Origin: a virus
Virus record (IMG/VR): IMGVR_UViG_3300009481_000012
Location: 1 to 64,000 of that record
Length of the DNA stretch: 64,000 bases
Direction: 5' to 3' (one strand)
The translations under genes and the position numbers were made by a program. Below the pieces are notes generated by a model that ran no database searches, was not told the DNA's origin, and saw only the letters and a program-made list of their open reading frames with translations. This document shows, one piece after another, positions 33,728-43,081 of this stretch (positions within the stretch are counted from its first letter, which is position 1; each line of letters opens with the position of its first letter).

Positions 33728-35715
33728 TATTTAGGAATAGTCCTACCCGTACCAGGAAAGCCCCCAAAGTGAATAGTGTTATTTCTAATCTGACAAGATT
33801 CAAAACTCTTACCGCACTCATCTCCTTGAGTGCTGCCTGCAGTTTGATTATTAGCAGCAATTGGGTTTGCGTTTGCACTTAAACTAGTCCCAGGAATTGT
33901 CCCTCCAGCGGGGCCGGGGTACTGGCACTCTTCTCCTTTATAAACCCACTGACAAGTATTTTTATAATACTTTCTTTTTGGAACTCTGAGTTTAAAAAAT
34001 TGTAACCAACTTGTTAAAGAAAAAGTAGCAACTTTTTCATCTAACCCCGATAAAGCATCAATTTTAAATACATCTTCTACATAAGCTTCATCATCACTAT
34101 CTATATTTTCAATTAACAACGGATCTCCTACTGTTATTTCTAACGCAGCGTTTGTAAATATAAACCTATTTTCTTCTATTGCATCTATAGTTGCTATAAA
34201 ACTATTACTTCTACTTTTTACGTTATCTCCAACCCTATAAGGTAATGCGGTACTAACTTCAACCACGTTTGCAAAAGCTCCATCTACTCTAGAATACTCA
34301 GGCCAATAATCTAAAAAGTTAGAAAAAGTAGACTTAATTTCTACTACCGCACCTAATAGATCACGAGAATCCATTTTTTCTCTTTTCCATTCTCCAGCTA
34401 CGTCTGCCGTAGTGCTTATAGTAAATGAAGCATTGTCGGTTCCATAAGCATCTCTAACTGTTTGGCTAAAATTTAAGCCTTTTGTTCTTTGTGCCGCTAA
34501 AACTGTTGTGTGTTCTGAGTCTGCATAAGTTGCGTCAGTAGGAATTGTTCTAGGGTCAATTCCTGTTAGTACTTCGCCGTTAACAACAGCGTAACAAGCA
34601 TTGGAAGTGTTGTTGCCCACTAAATCTGGGTTTTCAGATATTTGCGTAATTAGTCCATCAAAGTTAGATATATCAATACTTACTTCATTAATTTTACCCG
34701 AAGAGTCTATCTCTAATCCGCCGCTGTTGATAGGCATAGGGGTGTAGTTAACCCCTCCAAATTCTACATTATAAGTTACGTCAGCGTTTAAATCTCCCCT
34801 AACTTCAGCAAACCTAAGAGGAAAGCCGTCTGGCCAGCTTCTACCTTCTCCATCGTTTGTCGGGTTACCTTCTTCATTCGGTTTATACCACTCGCCCGGG
34901 TAGTATATACTATATAATCTAACAACAGGGTTTTGGATGAAAGCATTTCTTTCTCTGATGTAATTAGAGTTTATAACATTAGTAATAGCAAAGTTAGCCC
35001 CATTTTTTTGCTCACTAAAAGAAGCAGCAGTAAAAGGGATAGTTTCATTATTTCCAGTATCTACTCTAACGTCTACAGCAAAAGCGTTAGCAGAAACCCA
35101 ATTATCATAATTAACTTCATACTCAAATTCAGTAGTTTCGTCTGCTACTATTGAGGCATCAATAGTTGGCAGTATTAAGTCACTTAAAAGAGTTGCAACT
35201 CTTTGTGGGTTATTAGTGAGAGACTCTCTTAACCCTGATTTTGTAAAAGTAGTACCAGAAGTTACTGGAGAAATAGGTTTAATATCAAACCCTGTATTTC
35301 CTAAAGTTGTGCTAGGAAAATTAATATTTTGTTTAGGTATAATTCTATTATTTATAAATACATCAAAATTATCTAAAGTAACATTACTTAAAGATAAAGC
35401 TTCAGAGGGTAGAGAAAAAGTATTTGTTGCTCCATTAATTATAAAGGCATTACCATTTACAGTAGTTGAAGAACTATTACTATAAGCAACAGAAATAGCG
35501 TTTGAAGCTACTAGGTTAAATACTGACCTTGCATTTTCTCCAACTACAAATTCTTGATTTACATTAGCCACTTTAACTTTAATATTAGCATTGGCAGCAT
35601 CAACAGCTACTACTTCTCCACTAGTAGCTGTTACATTACTAAGAATAGTATCTCCTGCAGCGATTACATCTGGTTGAGTAACTGTTAAAATGTAATCATA
35701 CGTGCGGGTAGTCAT
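33727..35715 (-). CDS. Minor tail protein L-like, Fe-S cluster type
   Basis: A 662-residue protein. The C-terminal region has TCQWVYKGEECQYPG, then DECGKSFESCQIRNN, then FGGFPG, closely following the end of lambda gpL, where four cysteines hold an iron-sulfur cluster at the tail tip. The N-terminal 450 residues are beta-rich and much longer than gpL (232 residues), with decorations such as VTLDNFDVFINNRIIPKQNI. It sits between gpM-like and NlpC genes, matching the lambda M-L-K order. Confidence 0.85.
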   Translation of the reverse strand: MTTRTYDYILTVTQPDVIAAGDTILSNVTATSGEVVAVDAANANIKVKVANVNQEFVVGENARSVFNLVASNAISVAYSNSSSTTVNGNAFIINGATNTFSLPSEALSLSNVTLDNFDVFINNRIIPKQNINFPSTTLGNTGFDIKPISPVTSGTTFTKSGLRESLTNNPQRVATLLSDLILPTIDASIVADETTEFEYEVNYDNWVSANAFAVDVRVDTGNNETIPFTAASFSEQKNGANFAITNVINSNYIRERNAFIQNPVVRLYSIYYPGEWYKPNEEGNPTNDGEGRSWPDGFPLRFAEVRGDLNADVTYNVEFGGVNYTPMPINSGGLEIDSSGKINEVSIDISNFDGLITQISENPDLVGNNTSNACYAVVNGEVLTGIDPRTIPTDATYADSEHTTVLAAQRTKGLNFSQTVRDAYGTDNASFTISTTADVAGEWKREKMDSRDLLGAVVEIKSTFSNFLDYWPEYSRVDGAFANVVEVSTALPYRVGDNVKSRSNSFIATIDAIEENRFIFTNAALEITVGDPLLIENIDSDDEAYVEDVFKIDALSGLDEKVATFSLTSWLQFFKLRVPKRKYYKNTCQWVYKGEECQYPGPAGGTIPGTSLSANANPIAANNQTAGSTQGDECGKSFESCQIRNNTIHFGGFPGTGRTIPK

Positions 35716-37352
35716 CAGTCATAAACCTCTTTTAACTTAAACTTTACTGTGTAATAGTTATTTTGTAAACTAGCGTTTGAAGCATCAGAAAATACGTGAG
35801 TAATTCCTAAAGAACCATCAAACCTTGCTTGTATATTACCAATTTCATTGATGTGTGTCAAGTCAAAAGTGAAAGTTTCAAATGAACCATTTCTAGACCT
35901 GTAAAACTGTTCAATTGCATGTTTTTCTACTCCTGATATGTTAGTATATGAAATATCAAAATCACGTTTAGAACGACGACTTCTTAAAGTACGTTTTTCA
36001 TACCCACCTTGAGAAGTAAACTGCACTACATCAAATTCAGTTGAAGTAGAAAACCCTTTATCTGGTTTTCTATCTGCCATAGAAGTAAATCTATCAAACG
36101 TTTCAGTAGTACTGTCAAAATGTCTTATTACTAGCGTATCATTTGATTGTAAAGGAGTGTGTATACGAGTGAGTTCTGTTCTAGGTGCCACAAAAGTTCT
36201 GTCATAAACTCTTGTCTCATTAACAAATCTAAAAGAGTCTATAAAACCTTTTAAATTTTCTCTGGTAGCAGCACTAGTTGTGTTTATTCTACCTATATCA
36301 AAAGTTCCAGTAGGAGTTATCGAATAGTTGACGGCATTATCTTCTTGAACCATTGTTCCATTAACAAAAAGTCTTGAGTGTGCTTCACTTCTATCATGAG
36401 TAATCGCTAAATGAACAAATGTATCGGCACTAATAGATCCTCCTTGTAAATCTGCGACTGTTGCTCCACTTTCTTTTACAGTCCACTGAATTTTATTATT
36501 AGCCATCCTACTTAGCTTAACAAAGTTATTATCATCTGTACGGTGAGAAAATACAGTGTTAGCCGCACCAAGGTCCTCAAAACGGGCAAAACATTCTATA
36601 CTAAAAGAACCTGTATATGCAAAATCATTGCTATCTGTAAAACTAACAACATCAGTTCCCGCGTTAAAAGCAGCTGCAGAGTTTCCATACTTTTTAGTGC
36701 TACTTAGTGTTACTCCGGACACTGTAGCGGCTCCTCTAGCTTTAATGCTTTCATCAGTGAAATTTTTTCCAAAATTTAACAACAAGATAGTATCAGCAGA
36801 CTGTCCAATAGTAATACCACCACTACCTAAATTTCGTGAAATAGAGCCTGTAGCAGTTTCTGGTTCTGTGTTAGACGCTGGAAAAACATAAGCTTCTTGC
36901 GTTTGTTCAACACCAGAAAGCGTTACTAGTAAATCGTTTTTAGAATTAACTTGGGTTTGTGTAGGTGTAGGAAAGTTTTGTATTTCTCCATTGATTATGT
37001 AAGCGTTTGAGTTTATGGTTTGAATATCTGCTGCTGTGTTATTATACTCTACATACCTAACTTGGGGGAAAATACGGGTTGTTCTATATCTAGAGGGAAG
37101 AGTTATTACTTTTAGTGCAAGAGCTGATGCTCCTGGAGCTGATACAAAAGTAATAGAGTTACCACTATTAGAAGTAACATATGTTGAAGTATCTTGAATA
37201 ATCCCGTCTACTGTTGCAACTACCTCACCAACATGCTCTACAGTAGTTGACAAATTAAATTCTCTAACAGTTCCTGTATCTGAATAGTTGGTAGTACCTA
37301 CAGTGGTAAAACTAGTTGTTGTAATTGTTGCGTCTGAGGGATAAGTAGCCAT
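35715..37352 (-). CDS. Minor tail protein M-like with LamG domain insertion
   Basis: A 545-residue protein. The last 130 residues (FDVVQFTSQGGYEKRTLRSR, VEKHAIEQFYRSRNGSFETF, KFKLKEVYD) are the gpM-like tail-tip domain found between tape measure and gpL. The N-terminal part adds a beta domain (EVVATVDGIIQDTSTYV). Between about 185 and 400 lies a concanavalin/LamG-like fold (GSFSIECFARFED, FVHLAITHDRSEAHSRLFVN, GTFDIGRINTT, FIDSFRFVNETRVYDRTF). LamG domains bind carbohydrate, so a glycan-binding role at the tail tip is likely. The same domain type is inserted in the head-tail connector. Confidence 0.85.
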   Translation of the reverse strand: MATYPSDATITTTSFTTVGTTNYSDTGTVREFNLSTTVEHVGEVVATVDGIIQDTSTYVTSNSGNSITFVSAPGASALALKVITLPSRYRTTRIFPQVRYVEYNNTAADIQTINSNAYIINGEIQNFPTPTQTQVNSKNDLLVTLSGVEQTQEAYVFPASNTEPETATGSISRNLGSGGITIGQSADTILLLNFGKNFTDESIKARGAATVSGVTLSSTKKYGNSAAAFNAGTDVVSFTDSNDFAYTGSFSIECFARFEDLGAANTVFSHRTDDNNFVKLSRMANNKIQWTVKESGATVADLQGGSISADTFVHLAITHDRSEAHSRLFVNGTMVQEDNAVNYSITPTGTFDIGRINTTSAATRENLKGFIDSFRFVNETRVYDRTFVAPRTELTRIHTPLQSNDTLVIRHFDSTTETFDRFTSMADRKPDKGFSTSTEFDVVQFTSQGGYEKRTLRSRRSKRDFDISYTNISGVEKHAIEQFYRSRNGSFETFTFDLTHINEIGNIQARFDGSLGITHVFSDASNASLQNNYYTVKFKLKEVYD

Positions 37353-37354
37353 TT

Positions 37355-40300
37355 TTACATTGCTCCCCTAATTCCTTGTCTAATTGGGCCGTTGTTTTTC
37401 AAATCTCTAGTGACAATATCCACAATAATTGTCTCTGGAGTAACTTGAACACTTGGCGATTGTGTCGTTTCTTGAGCAGTTCCTTCGTTATGCATATTAA
37501 CTACTACATTCTGTGTACCGCCCATAGTTCCATGAGCGTTCATTGCATTTAACGCTGGTCCTCCAATAGCTTTTGCCATTGGCTTGCGAATTACAAACTC
37601 ACCTGGCTCTAATAAGGTAGGAATTCTATCTCTTAACATCCCACCTGCTGCCATTCTTTTGATTAAACCTCCGTGTGCTGCAAACCCAATTGTAGGTGGT
37701 AGAATAGAAGGAGAAACAGGAACACCTACTGTCGGTGCTACACTTGCACCTCCTCCTCCAAAAATACCACTAAAGAAGTCTCCAATACCGCCAAAGATGC
37801 CGCTAAAGAAGCCTCCGCCTCCGCCTGAGCCTCCGAGACTGCTGAACAAGTTGCCAACAAAATCAAATACTCCTCGTCCTGCCTCTAACAAAGCGCTTCC
37901 AAAGTCTCCTAAGACAGTTCCAACTTTACTAAACATATCTGTTAAGAAGTTTCCGCCTGTGTCTGCTCCAGCACCCAAATCTTCAACTTTGAGTGCGGCA
38001 GCATCGCACTGATCTTTAAGTATTTTAGTTGGGTTAGCGGCTGCAACGCTCGGAGCCATAGTTACTAGCATAGCTGTTCCTCCAGTAGAGGCAACCAAGG
38101 CATCTTCAATCTTTTTATCTGGGCCAAAACCAAAAGCTCCCAACACTTTCTCATTAATAAAGTTTTCTACAGGTTTAACTACCGTTCTATCAAATATTTT
38201 TGCTTGAATATCTTTTGCAATATTTAAAAAGGTTTCTTTGAATCCTTCTTTAAAGTTTTCCATTGTTAGTGTGCCTTCGATCATGGCAGCGTTTAAATCT
38301 CGTAGTCCTTGCCCAATGCCTTCAGACAAAGAAGAAGCTACATCTTTAGCAATTTGTAACATTTCATTATCTGCGTCTGCAAAAGCAGCTGCTAAGTTTT
38401 TGGTGCTAATCCCTGCTTCGTTTAGCTCATTAGTTAACTTTTGAAGTTCAGTAGCCGTAATGGTTGCGTTATTTTTTATCTTTAGCTGGATATCGGCAAG
38501 AGCTTCTTGTGCTTTAAGGCGTGCGTCAGCCTCAGCAGCAGATCTCTTACCTCCGACATTTTTTTCTTGTAGGGTAGCAATCTCTGTTGACTGACTTTTC
38601 ATTTTCTTTAAAGTTCCTAAAAGACCTGCATTATCATCAGCTAGGTCCGCTATAATGGCGTTAATATCATTAGTAGCATCATCTATTTGTCCTAGTCTTA
38701 CTTCATCACCCATTCTGGCGGTTCTTTCTTGTTCTACAGTTCTACCACCTTTCGCAAACTTGTCTCCTTCTATCACCTCTTGTCTTGCTACTCTATCAGC
38801 AGCAAGTATGCGAGCCATTCCCTCAACATGACTTTCAAAACCTTTTAATTGTTTGTCAAGTAACTTCACTTGTGCTTCAGTTTGTTTTATTTGTAGATCT
38901 CGGGTTGATTTATCAGAGGCAATTTTTGCCTTATCGAGAGCTGCTTGTGCGGCAAATCTTTTTGCTATTAAACCACCACCTTCTTTACCACCTAATTGTG
39001 CTTGTAATTCTTTTTGTTGTTTTTCTAGAGAAGCTTTTTCTAGTTTTGCTCTTTCTCTTATAGTATCTTTTTGAGCTTCTATCGACAATCTTAAAGCTTC
39101 TAGATCGCTTCTAGCGATTCTAAGCTCTAGCGCTCTTTGTTTTCCTGGACTCAACAGATCGCCAAACTCAGCAGCAATATCACTTGCTCGCTGGTTTGCT
39201 CCTTGTCTAGCTAAATCAGCTCCTTCTGCCCGAACTTTAGCTAAATTTCTTTCAGCTTCAAGTGTTTTTAAACTATTAGCAAGAGCTTTTTGTTCACTTT
39301 TAATTCTTTGCTCACTTAGTTTAAGTGCACGATCAGCGTCTTGTAAAGCATTTTGCTGTTTTAAAAGAGTAATTTGGTTTTTATATGCTAAAGTTTGTTT
39401 GTCTAAACTTTTTTCTAATTTTTGACTCTCTTCAACAATTTTTTGGAATTGCCCAACAATAGCTAACTCTGCTGTACGAGCTAAAGCGGCTCTTTGTTTT
39501 TGTATATCGTTAAGCTTCTCAGCCTCTTTTCCTCCAGCCCTTTGAGTGGCTAAATCCTCTCGTCCTAGATCATACATTTTTTGTAACTGTTGTAATTGAG
39601 AAGCTTCTTGTTCTGATTTCTTTACTGTTAAATCAAAATTATCGACATTATTTTTAGACACTAAAATGTTCATCTTACTAAGTTGGGAAGAAGCTTTAAT
39701 TTCAGCAGAATAAGTTTCCATTATTTGTTTTCTTGCTTTTAAAATCGCCATCTGCGCTTCTATATTTTTATTATTTGCATCTAAATCTGTTTGAGCTGCG
39801 GAAGCTATGTCTTTTGCTCTTTGACTTTCTTCTTTTTTTAGCTTTGTAATTTTAGCTACCATTGCGCCACGTTTTTGCTCAAGCTGTTCTAGGGTAGCTG
39901 ATCCACTACGCATAGCTTCTATAAGGTTAGCCTGAAGTTGTTGAGTTTGTAACAAACTTGTTTCAATTTTTTCTTCTTCATGCTTGCGTGCTCGGGCCTC
40001 TATCGACAACTTATTAAATTCTTGCTGTGTTTTAAATCTTGCTCTCATCGTTTGTAGAGCTGTCCTTTCATTTTTAATTGCGTCATTTGAAAAGCGTAGT
40101 GCTCCTTCTTCTGCTACGAGCAATTTATTAGCAGATTCTAGCGTCATTCCTGTAGCTTTTGCAAATATTTCTCGTCCACGCAAAGAGCCTCCAGATTCTC
40201 CAGCAAACTGTTTCCCCATTTTTTCAATAGCGGCTTTTAGTTCGGGGTTAGTATCTAAGTTCACTTTTAATTTTTTAGCAAAAGCGGTTACAAAAGCCTC

Positions 40301-42160
40301 TGAGCTTCCAATACCAGCAGCACCTGCGTCTTTAATTACGCTTTGAAAAGCGCTTCTAACATCACCACCACTTATAGACCTCTTGAGTTGTCTATTTGGA
40401 TCTATCGTCCTCTGATCTCTTTTTTGAGCCGCTTCTAAATTTCTAAGGTCTCTTTCGGCAACACGTCGGCGAAACCGGCTTAGGTTTTGATCTTCTGACC
40501 TAACTCGTGCTTCTTGAATACGTAAAGTCCTGGCAGCTATTCTTCGTTCCGTGTCGATTCTAAGATTTTCATTTACTTTAAGTCTTGCCTCAAATTTAGC
40601 ATCTTTTTCAACCCCTATGTCAAGAGATTTAGCTGCAGCTGATGCTTGTCTTGCTTCTTTAGTTACCCCCAAAAGCTCTTTAAAAAACCTTACTGCTTGA
40701 GTAAGCTTTTCAATAACTGGGTCTAACCAGCCAAAAGCTTCTAACACAGTGGCCCCGACAGCAATTAGTATGGATAGATAACTAATAATTAAACTAATCC
40801 AAGAAAGCGCTCCGAGAGCAGCCTTACCTGCTATTCCTAAAGCTTTACCGAGTCCTATAGCAGCAGCTCCAGCAGTTCTCGCTATAGGGCCAAACGCTCT
40901 TAATCTTGCGTTAGCTGCAGTTTGTGCTGTAGTAAATGCAGTAATTCTTCTCTGGAGAAGTGCTATTCTAGCACTTGCGGCCTTAGTAGATTTACCACTC
41001 TCTTCTAGTGCTATTTTCTCTCTCTTTAACAAGGCAATTTCTTGTGCTACTATTTTGTTATACCTACGAGTTTCTGATGTTGTAATTGTTTGAGCTTTAG
41101 CTTTTTTAGTTAAAGACTTAAACTCAGCATCATTTTCAGCAGTTGCTCTAGCCACATTAAGATTTACTTCTTTCATAGAATCTGAGAAAGCTAAATTAGC
41201 TTTACCTATTCGTCTGGTGCTACTTAAATTATCTTGTAAGTTGTCTGTAGAGGTTCTAAGATTGGCATTAAATCCTGCCAATCTCTGAGAGGCTTCTCTC
41301 ATAGCTGTTCCGAAAACTGTTCTAATTAAAACACCCATTAAACCAATTGCAGCAACAGGAGAAGTCAATGCTTCTGCAAGAGGAGCAAGAGCGTTAGCTA
41401 TTGTTCCACCAATCTCGGTCGCTAGATCGCTAACCGTAGCGGCTAATTTTTCAAGGGATTGTGCGGCAGTATCCGCTTCGATATCAATATCTTTGTATTT
41501 TCTTGCACCTTCTTCTGAAACTGCATTAGCAAAAGCTTGTCTTTTTTCAAATCTTGTTAATTGACTCGCGACTTTGCCTACAGAAGCAGCATAGGCTTCT
41601 GCAGCAGGCTCAATTCTAGTAAAAATACCTAATTCGTCTAAAAGTTCTGGTTCTAACTTAACAGCACCTCGAACAAGGCGTTGAAATGAATCTGTTAAGT
41701 CTCTGCCTAATGCTCTAGAAGCTCTCATAGCAACATCAGTAAAACCCTCTAGTTGCTCTGTACTAAACCCAGAAGATAGAGCTAAGTTAGCAAGTTCAGC
41801 TGATTGGACTAGTGATAGTTGTCCTTTAGTAATTCTCTGAATCATATCTAAAACTTCAGGACCACTCTCTCCAACAGCGTTAGCTAAAGCGTTAACTCCA
41901 GCAAGAGTTTGTTCAGCTCTTGCTGCTCTATTTAAGGCATCAAAAGCTGCAGAAAGAGCAAAGATAGTAGCAGCCGCTCCCGCGTATGCAGAAACAAGTC
42001 CACCTAATCCTGACGCTTGAGCAGAGAATTGTCTACCAGCAGAAGCGCTGGCTTGACCAAGACGAGTTTGTTGGCGACCAACAGATTCTATATCTTTGGC
42101 TGCTTTTTTGGTTCCTCTGGCCTCGACCATAATCTTTACTTTAGAAGTTTGTTCTGCCAT
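37355..42160 (-). CDS. Tail tape measure protein
   Basis: A 1601-residue protein, long helical and Lys/Glu/Gln/Ala-rich over most of its length (ESQKLEKSLDKQTLAYKNQI, LRIARSDLEALRLSIEAQKD). A hydrophobic stretch (about 450-490, LSWISLIISYLSILIAVGAT) and a Gly/Phe-rich segment (GGGGGFFSGIFGGIGDFFSG) occur near the C-terminus. It starts 1 nt from the G-T chaperone frame and is followed by gpM, the standard position. At roughly 0.15 nm per residue the tail would be around 240 nm; this is an inference from the known length rule. Confidence 0.93.
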   Translation of the reverse strand: MAEQTSKVKIMVEARGTKKAAKDIESVGRQQTRLGQASASAGRQFSAQASGLGGLVSAYAGAAATIFALSAAFDALNRAARAEQTLAGVNALANAVGESGPEVLDMIQRITKGQLSLVQSAELANLALSSGFSTEQLEGFTDVAMRASRALGRDLTDSFQRLVRGAVKLEPELLDELGIFTRIEPAAEAYAASVGKVASQLTRFEKRQAFANAVSEEGARKYKDIDIEADTAAQSLEKLAATVSDLATEIGGTIANALAPLAEALTSPVAAIGLMGVLIRTVFGTAMREASQRLAGFNANLRTSTDNLQDNLSSTRRIGKANLAFSDSMKEVNLNVARATAENDAEFKSLTKKAKAQTITTSETRRYNKIVAQEIALLKREKIALEESGKSTKAASARIALLQRRITAFTTAQTAANARLRAFGPIARTAGAAAIGLGKALGIAGKAALGALSWISLIISYLSILIAVGATVLEAFGWLDPVIEKLTQAVRFFKELLGVTKEARQASAAAKSLDIGVEKDAKFEARLKVNENLRIDTERRIAARTLRIQEARVRSEDQNLSRFRRRVAERDLRNLEAAQKRDQRTIDPNRQLKRSISGGDVRSAFQSVIKDAGAAGIGSSEAFVTAFAKKLKVNLDTNPELKAAIEKMGKQFAGESGGSLRGREIFAKATGMTLESANKLLVAEEGALRFSNDAIKNERTALQTMRARFKTQQEFNKLSIEARARKHEEEKIETSLLQTQQLQANLIEAMRSGSATLEQLEQKRGAMVAKITKLKKEESQRAKDIASAAQTDLDANNKNIEAQMAILKARKQIMETYSAEIKASSQLSKMNILVSKNNVDNFDLTVKKSEQEASQLQQLQKMYDLGREDLATQRAGGKEAEKLNDIQKQRAALARTAELAIVGQFQKIVEESQKLEKSLDKQTLAYKNQITLLKQQNALQDADRALKLSEQRIKSEQKALANSLKTLEAERNLAKVRAEGADLARQGANQRASDIAAEFGDLLSPGKQRALELRIARSDLEALRLSIEAQKDTIRERAKLEKASLEKQQKELQAQLGGKEGGGLIAKRFAAQAALDKAKIASDKSTRDLQIKQTEAQVKLLDKQLKGFESHVEGMARILAADRVARQEVIEGDKFAKGGRTVEQERTARMGDEVRLGQIDDATNDINAIIADLADDNAGLLGTLKKMKSQSTEIATLQEKNVGGKRSAAEADARLKAQEALADIQLKIKNNATITATELQKLTNELNEAGISTKNLAAAFADADNEMLQIAKDVASSLSEGIGQGLRDLNAAMIEGTLTMENFKEGFKETFLNIAKDIQAKIFDRTVVKPVENFINEKVLGAFGFGPDKKIEDALVASTGGTAMLVTMAPSVAAANPTKILKDQCDAAALKVEDLGAGADTGGNFLTDMFSKVGTVLGDFGSALLEAGRGVFDFVGNLFSSLGGSGGGGGFFSGIFGGIGDFFSGIFGGGGASVAPTVGVPVSPSILPPTIGFAAHGGLIKRMAAGGMLRDRIPTLLEPGEFVIRKPMAKAIGGPALNAMNAHGTMGGTQNVVVNMHNEGTAQETTQSPSVQVTPETIIVDIVTRDLKNNGPIRQGIRGAM

Positions 42161-42474
42161 TAGCTTTTTCTCGCTTGTTGAGCTTTTCGTTGTTGCTCGT
42201 AAAATTTAGAAGCTTCTGCTATTATATGCAAAAGTAAATCAAAGGCTTCTCTATTGCCTTCAATTCCATACAGTTCCATAATATCTCCAAGACCAGCAAA
42301 ATCTTTTCCTAACCAAACACCATTCATACCCTCTATTTTATCAGGTAATACTTGAAATAAAGTTAAAGCAACTTGTCCTTCATAAGATAAATCTTTTGGT
42401 TCTAGCGGCATCTCTTCTGGATCAGGTTCCCAATCCATTTGTTCACACATTAAGAGATACTGCTCTTGGCTCAT
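42160..42474 (-). CDS. Tail assembly chaperone, G-T (frameshift) portion
   Basis: A 104-residue frame rich in acidic and aromatic residues (YLLMCEQMDWEPDPEEMPLE, FDLLLHIIAEASKFYEQQRK). It lies directly between the G-like chaperone and the tape measure, where lambda has the T part of G-T. Its ATG overlaps the G stop (ATGA), and it is in the -1 frame to G immediately after a GGGGGGA slippery site, so it is probably made mainly as a fusion to G. In the lambda model the G part binds tape measure and the T part recruits tail-tube subunits. Confidence 0.85.
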   Translation of the reverse strand: MSQEQYLLMCEQMDWEPDPEEMPLEPKDLSYEGQVALTLFQVLPDKIEGMNGVWLGKDFAGLGDIMELYGIEGNREAFDLLLHIIAEASKFYEQQRKAQQARKS

Positions 42475-42941
42475 CCCCCCGTTTTGGAACTGGCTACGGA
42501 GGTAGTTTGTGAGTTTTTTTCGTCGGTTTCCTTTTTAGTAATTGAAAATTGTTCAAACTCGTTCATGGTATCAGTAATAAACTGATCAAAAATGGTGGAA
42601 TTAGTTATCAAATCTCTGGCTTCTTCTATAGAATATTCAATATCTTCTTCTCCGTCCATACCACTAATATCAACAGGAAGTAACATAGGCATATGTTTTA
42701 CTTTAAGACCTTTCCAGCCTTTAACTGCTTTTTCTGTATATGCAGCTAGAAATTTATCATTATCAATTTCTTCTTCCCTCTGACGAGTTCTTTTATTAAA
42801 TTTAAAAGATAGACTTTGATTTCTAATCTTAACCAAATCTTCTCTATTCAAATATACTAAACTGATGGTGAATCCTTCAATATCTGGAAACTCAACATCG
42901 ACGACCGTATCAGTCGCCATTAGGGATGCAATTTTGCTCAT
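42471..42941 (-). CDS. Tail assembly chaperone, G-like
   Basis: A 156-residue protein starting MSKIASLMATDTVVDVEFPD. I choose ATG 42941, because AAAGGAGAGG precedes it; an upstream in-frame ATG at 42959 would place that purine tract inside the gene. Central parts (FTISLVYLNREDLVKIRNQS, DKFLAAYTEKAVKGWKGLKV) resemble phage tail assembly chaperones. The end, KTGG followed by TGA, overlaps a slippery heptamer. It sits between major tail protein and tape measure, as expected. Confidence 0.85.
   Translation of the reverse strand: MSKIASLMATDTVVDVEFPDIEGFTISLVYLNREDLVKIRNQSLSFKFNKRTRQREEEIDNDKFLAAYTEKAVKGWKGLKVKHMPMLLPVDISGMDGEEDIEYSIEEARDLITNSTIFDQFITDTMNEFEQFSITKKETDEKNSQTTSVASSKTGG
42474..42480 (-). 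promoter_or_regulatory. Candidate -1 programmed ribosomal frameshift site (G GGG GGA)
   Basis: On the minus strand the last sense codons of the G-like gene are ACG GGG GGA, followed by TGA. This gives X XXY YYZ = G GGG GGA in the correct phase for tandem -1 slippage. After slipping, translation continues directly into the ATG AGC CAA frame of the next gene, giving a fusion of about 260 residues. Position (major tail - chaperones - tape measure) is the place where dsDNA phages conserve this event. Confidence 0.8.
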
Positions 42942-42955
42942 TTTCCCCTCTCCTT

Positions 42956-43045
42956 TCATAAATAAAAAGGGTGTCCATCGATTTCAACTTGAATCCAGCC
43001 GAGGGGATAAGCTAGATACATTGTTAACACGATGAACACCCACAT
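42956..43045 (-). CDS. Possible 29-residue hydrophobic peptide
   Basis: An ATG at 43045 opens a 29-codon frame, MWVFIVLTMYLAYPLGWIQV continuing to a TGA at 42956-42958. That stop overlaps an in-frame ATG (42959) upstream of the G-like chaperone. GAGGGG lies 14 nt before the start, somewhat far. The same DNA also forms a long stem, so this may be a leader-type peptide or a chance frame. Confidence 0.25.
   Translation of the reverse strand: MWVFIVLTMYLAYPLGWIQVEIDGHPFYL
42964..43041 (-). terminator. Long-stem hairpin with U tract after the major tail gene (terminator/attenuator candidate)
   Basis: In the leftward transcript GGGTGTTCATCG (43041-43030) pairs with CGATGGACACCC (42980-42969): 12 bp with one G-U, 49-nt loop, followed at once by TTTTTATTT. 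It lies in the 140-bp gap between the abundant major tail protein and the low-copy chaperones. Partial termination or RNA processing here would lower downstream expression. The large loop makes a simple intrinsic terminator less certain. Confidence 0.55.
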
Positions 43046-43081
43046 GAATTTTTTTCTAACCCCTCTTTAGAAATTATTTTA

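Noticed and set aside
37584-38012. Pro/Lys-rich 142-codon plus-strand frame opposite the tape measure
   Set aside because: Complement of the Gly/Phe-rich tape measure end; no ribosome site.
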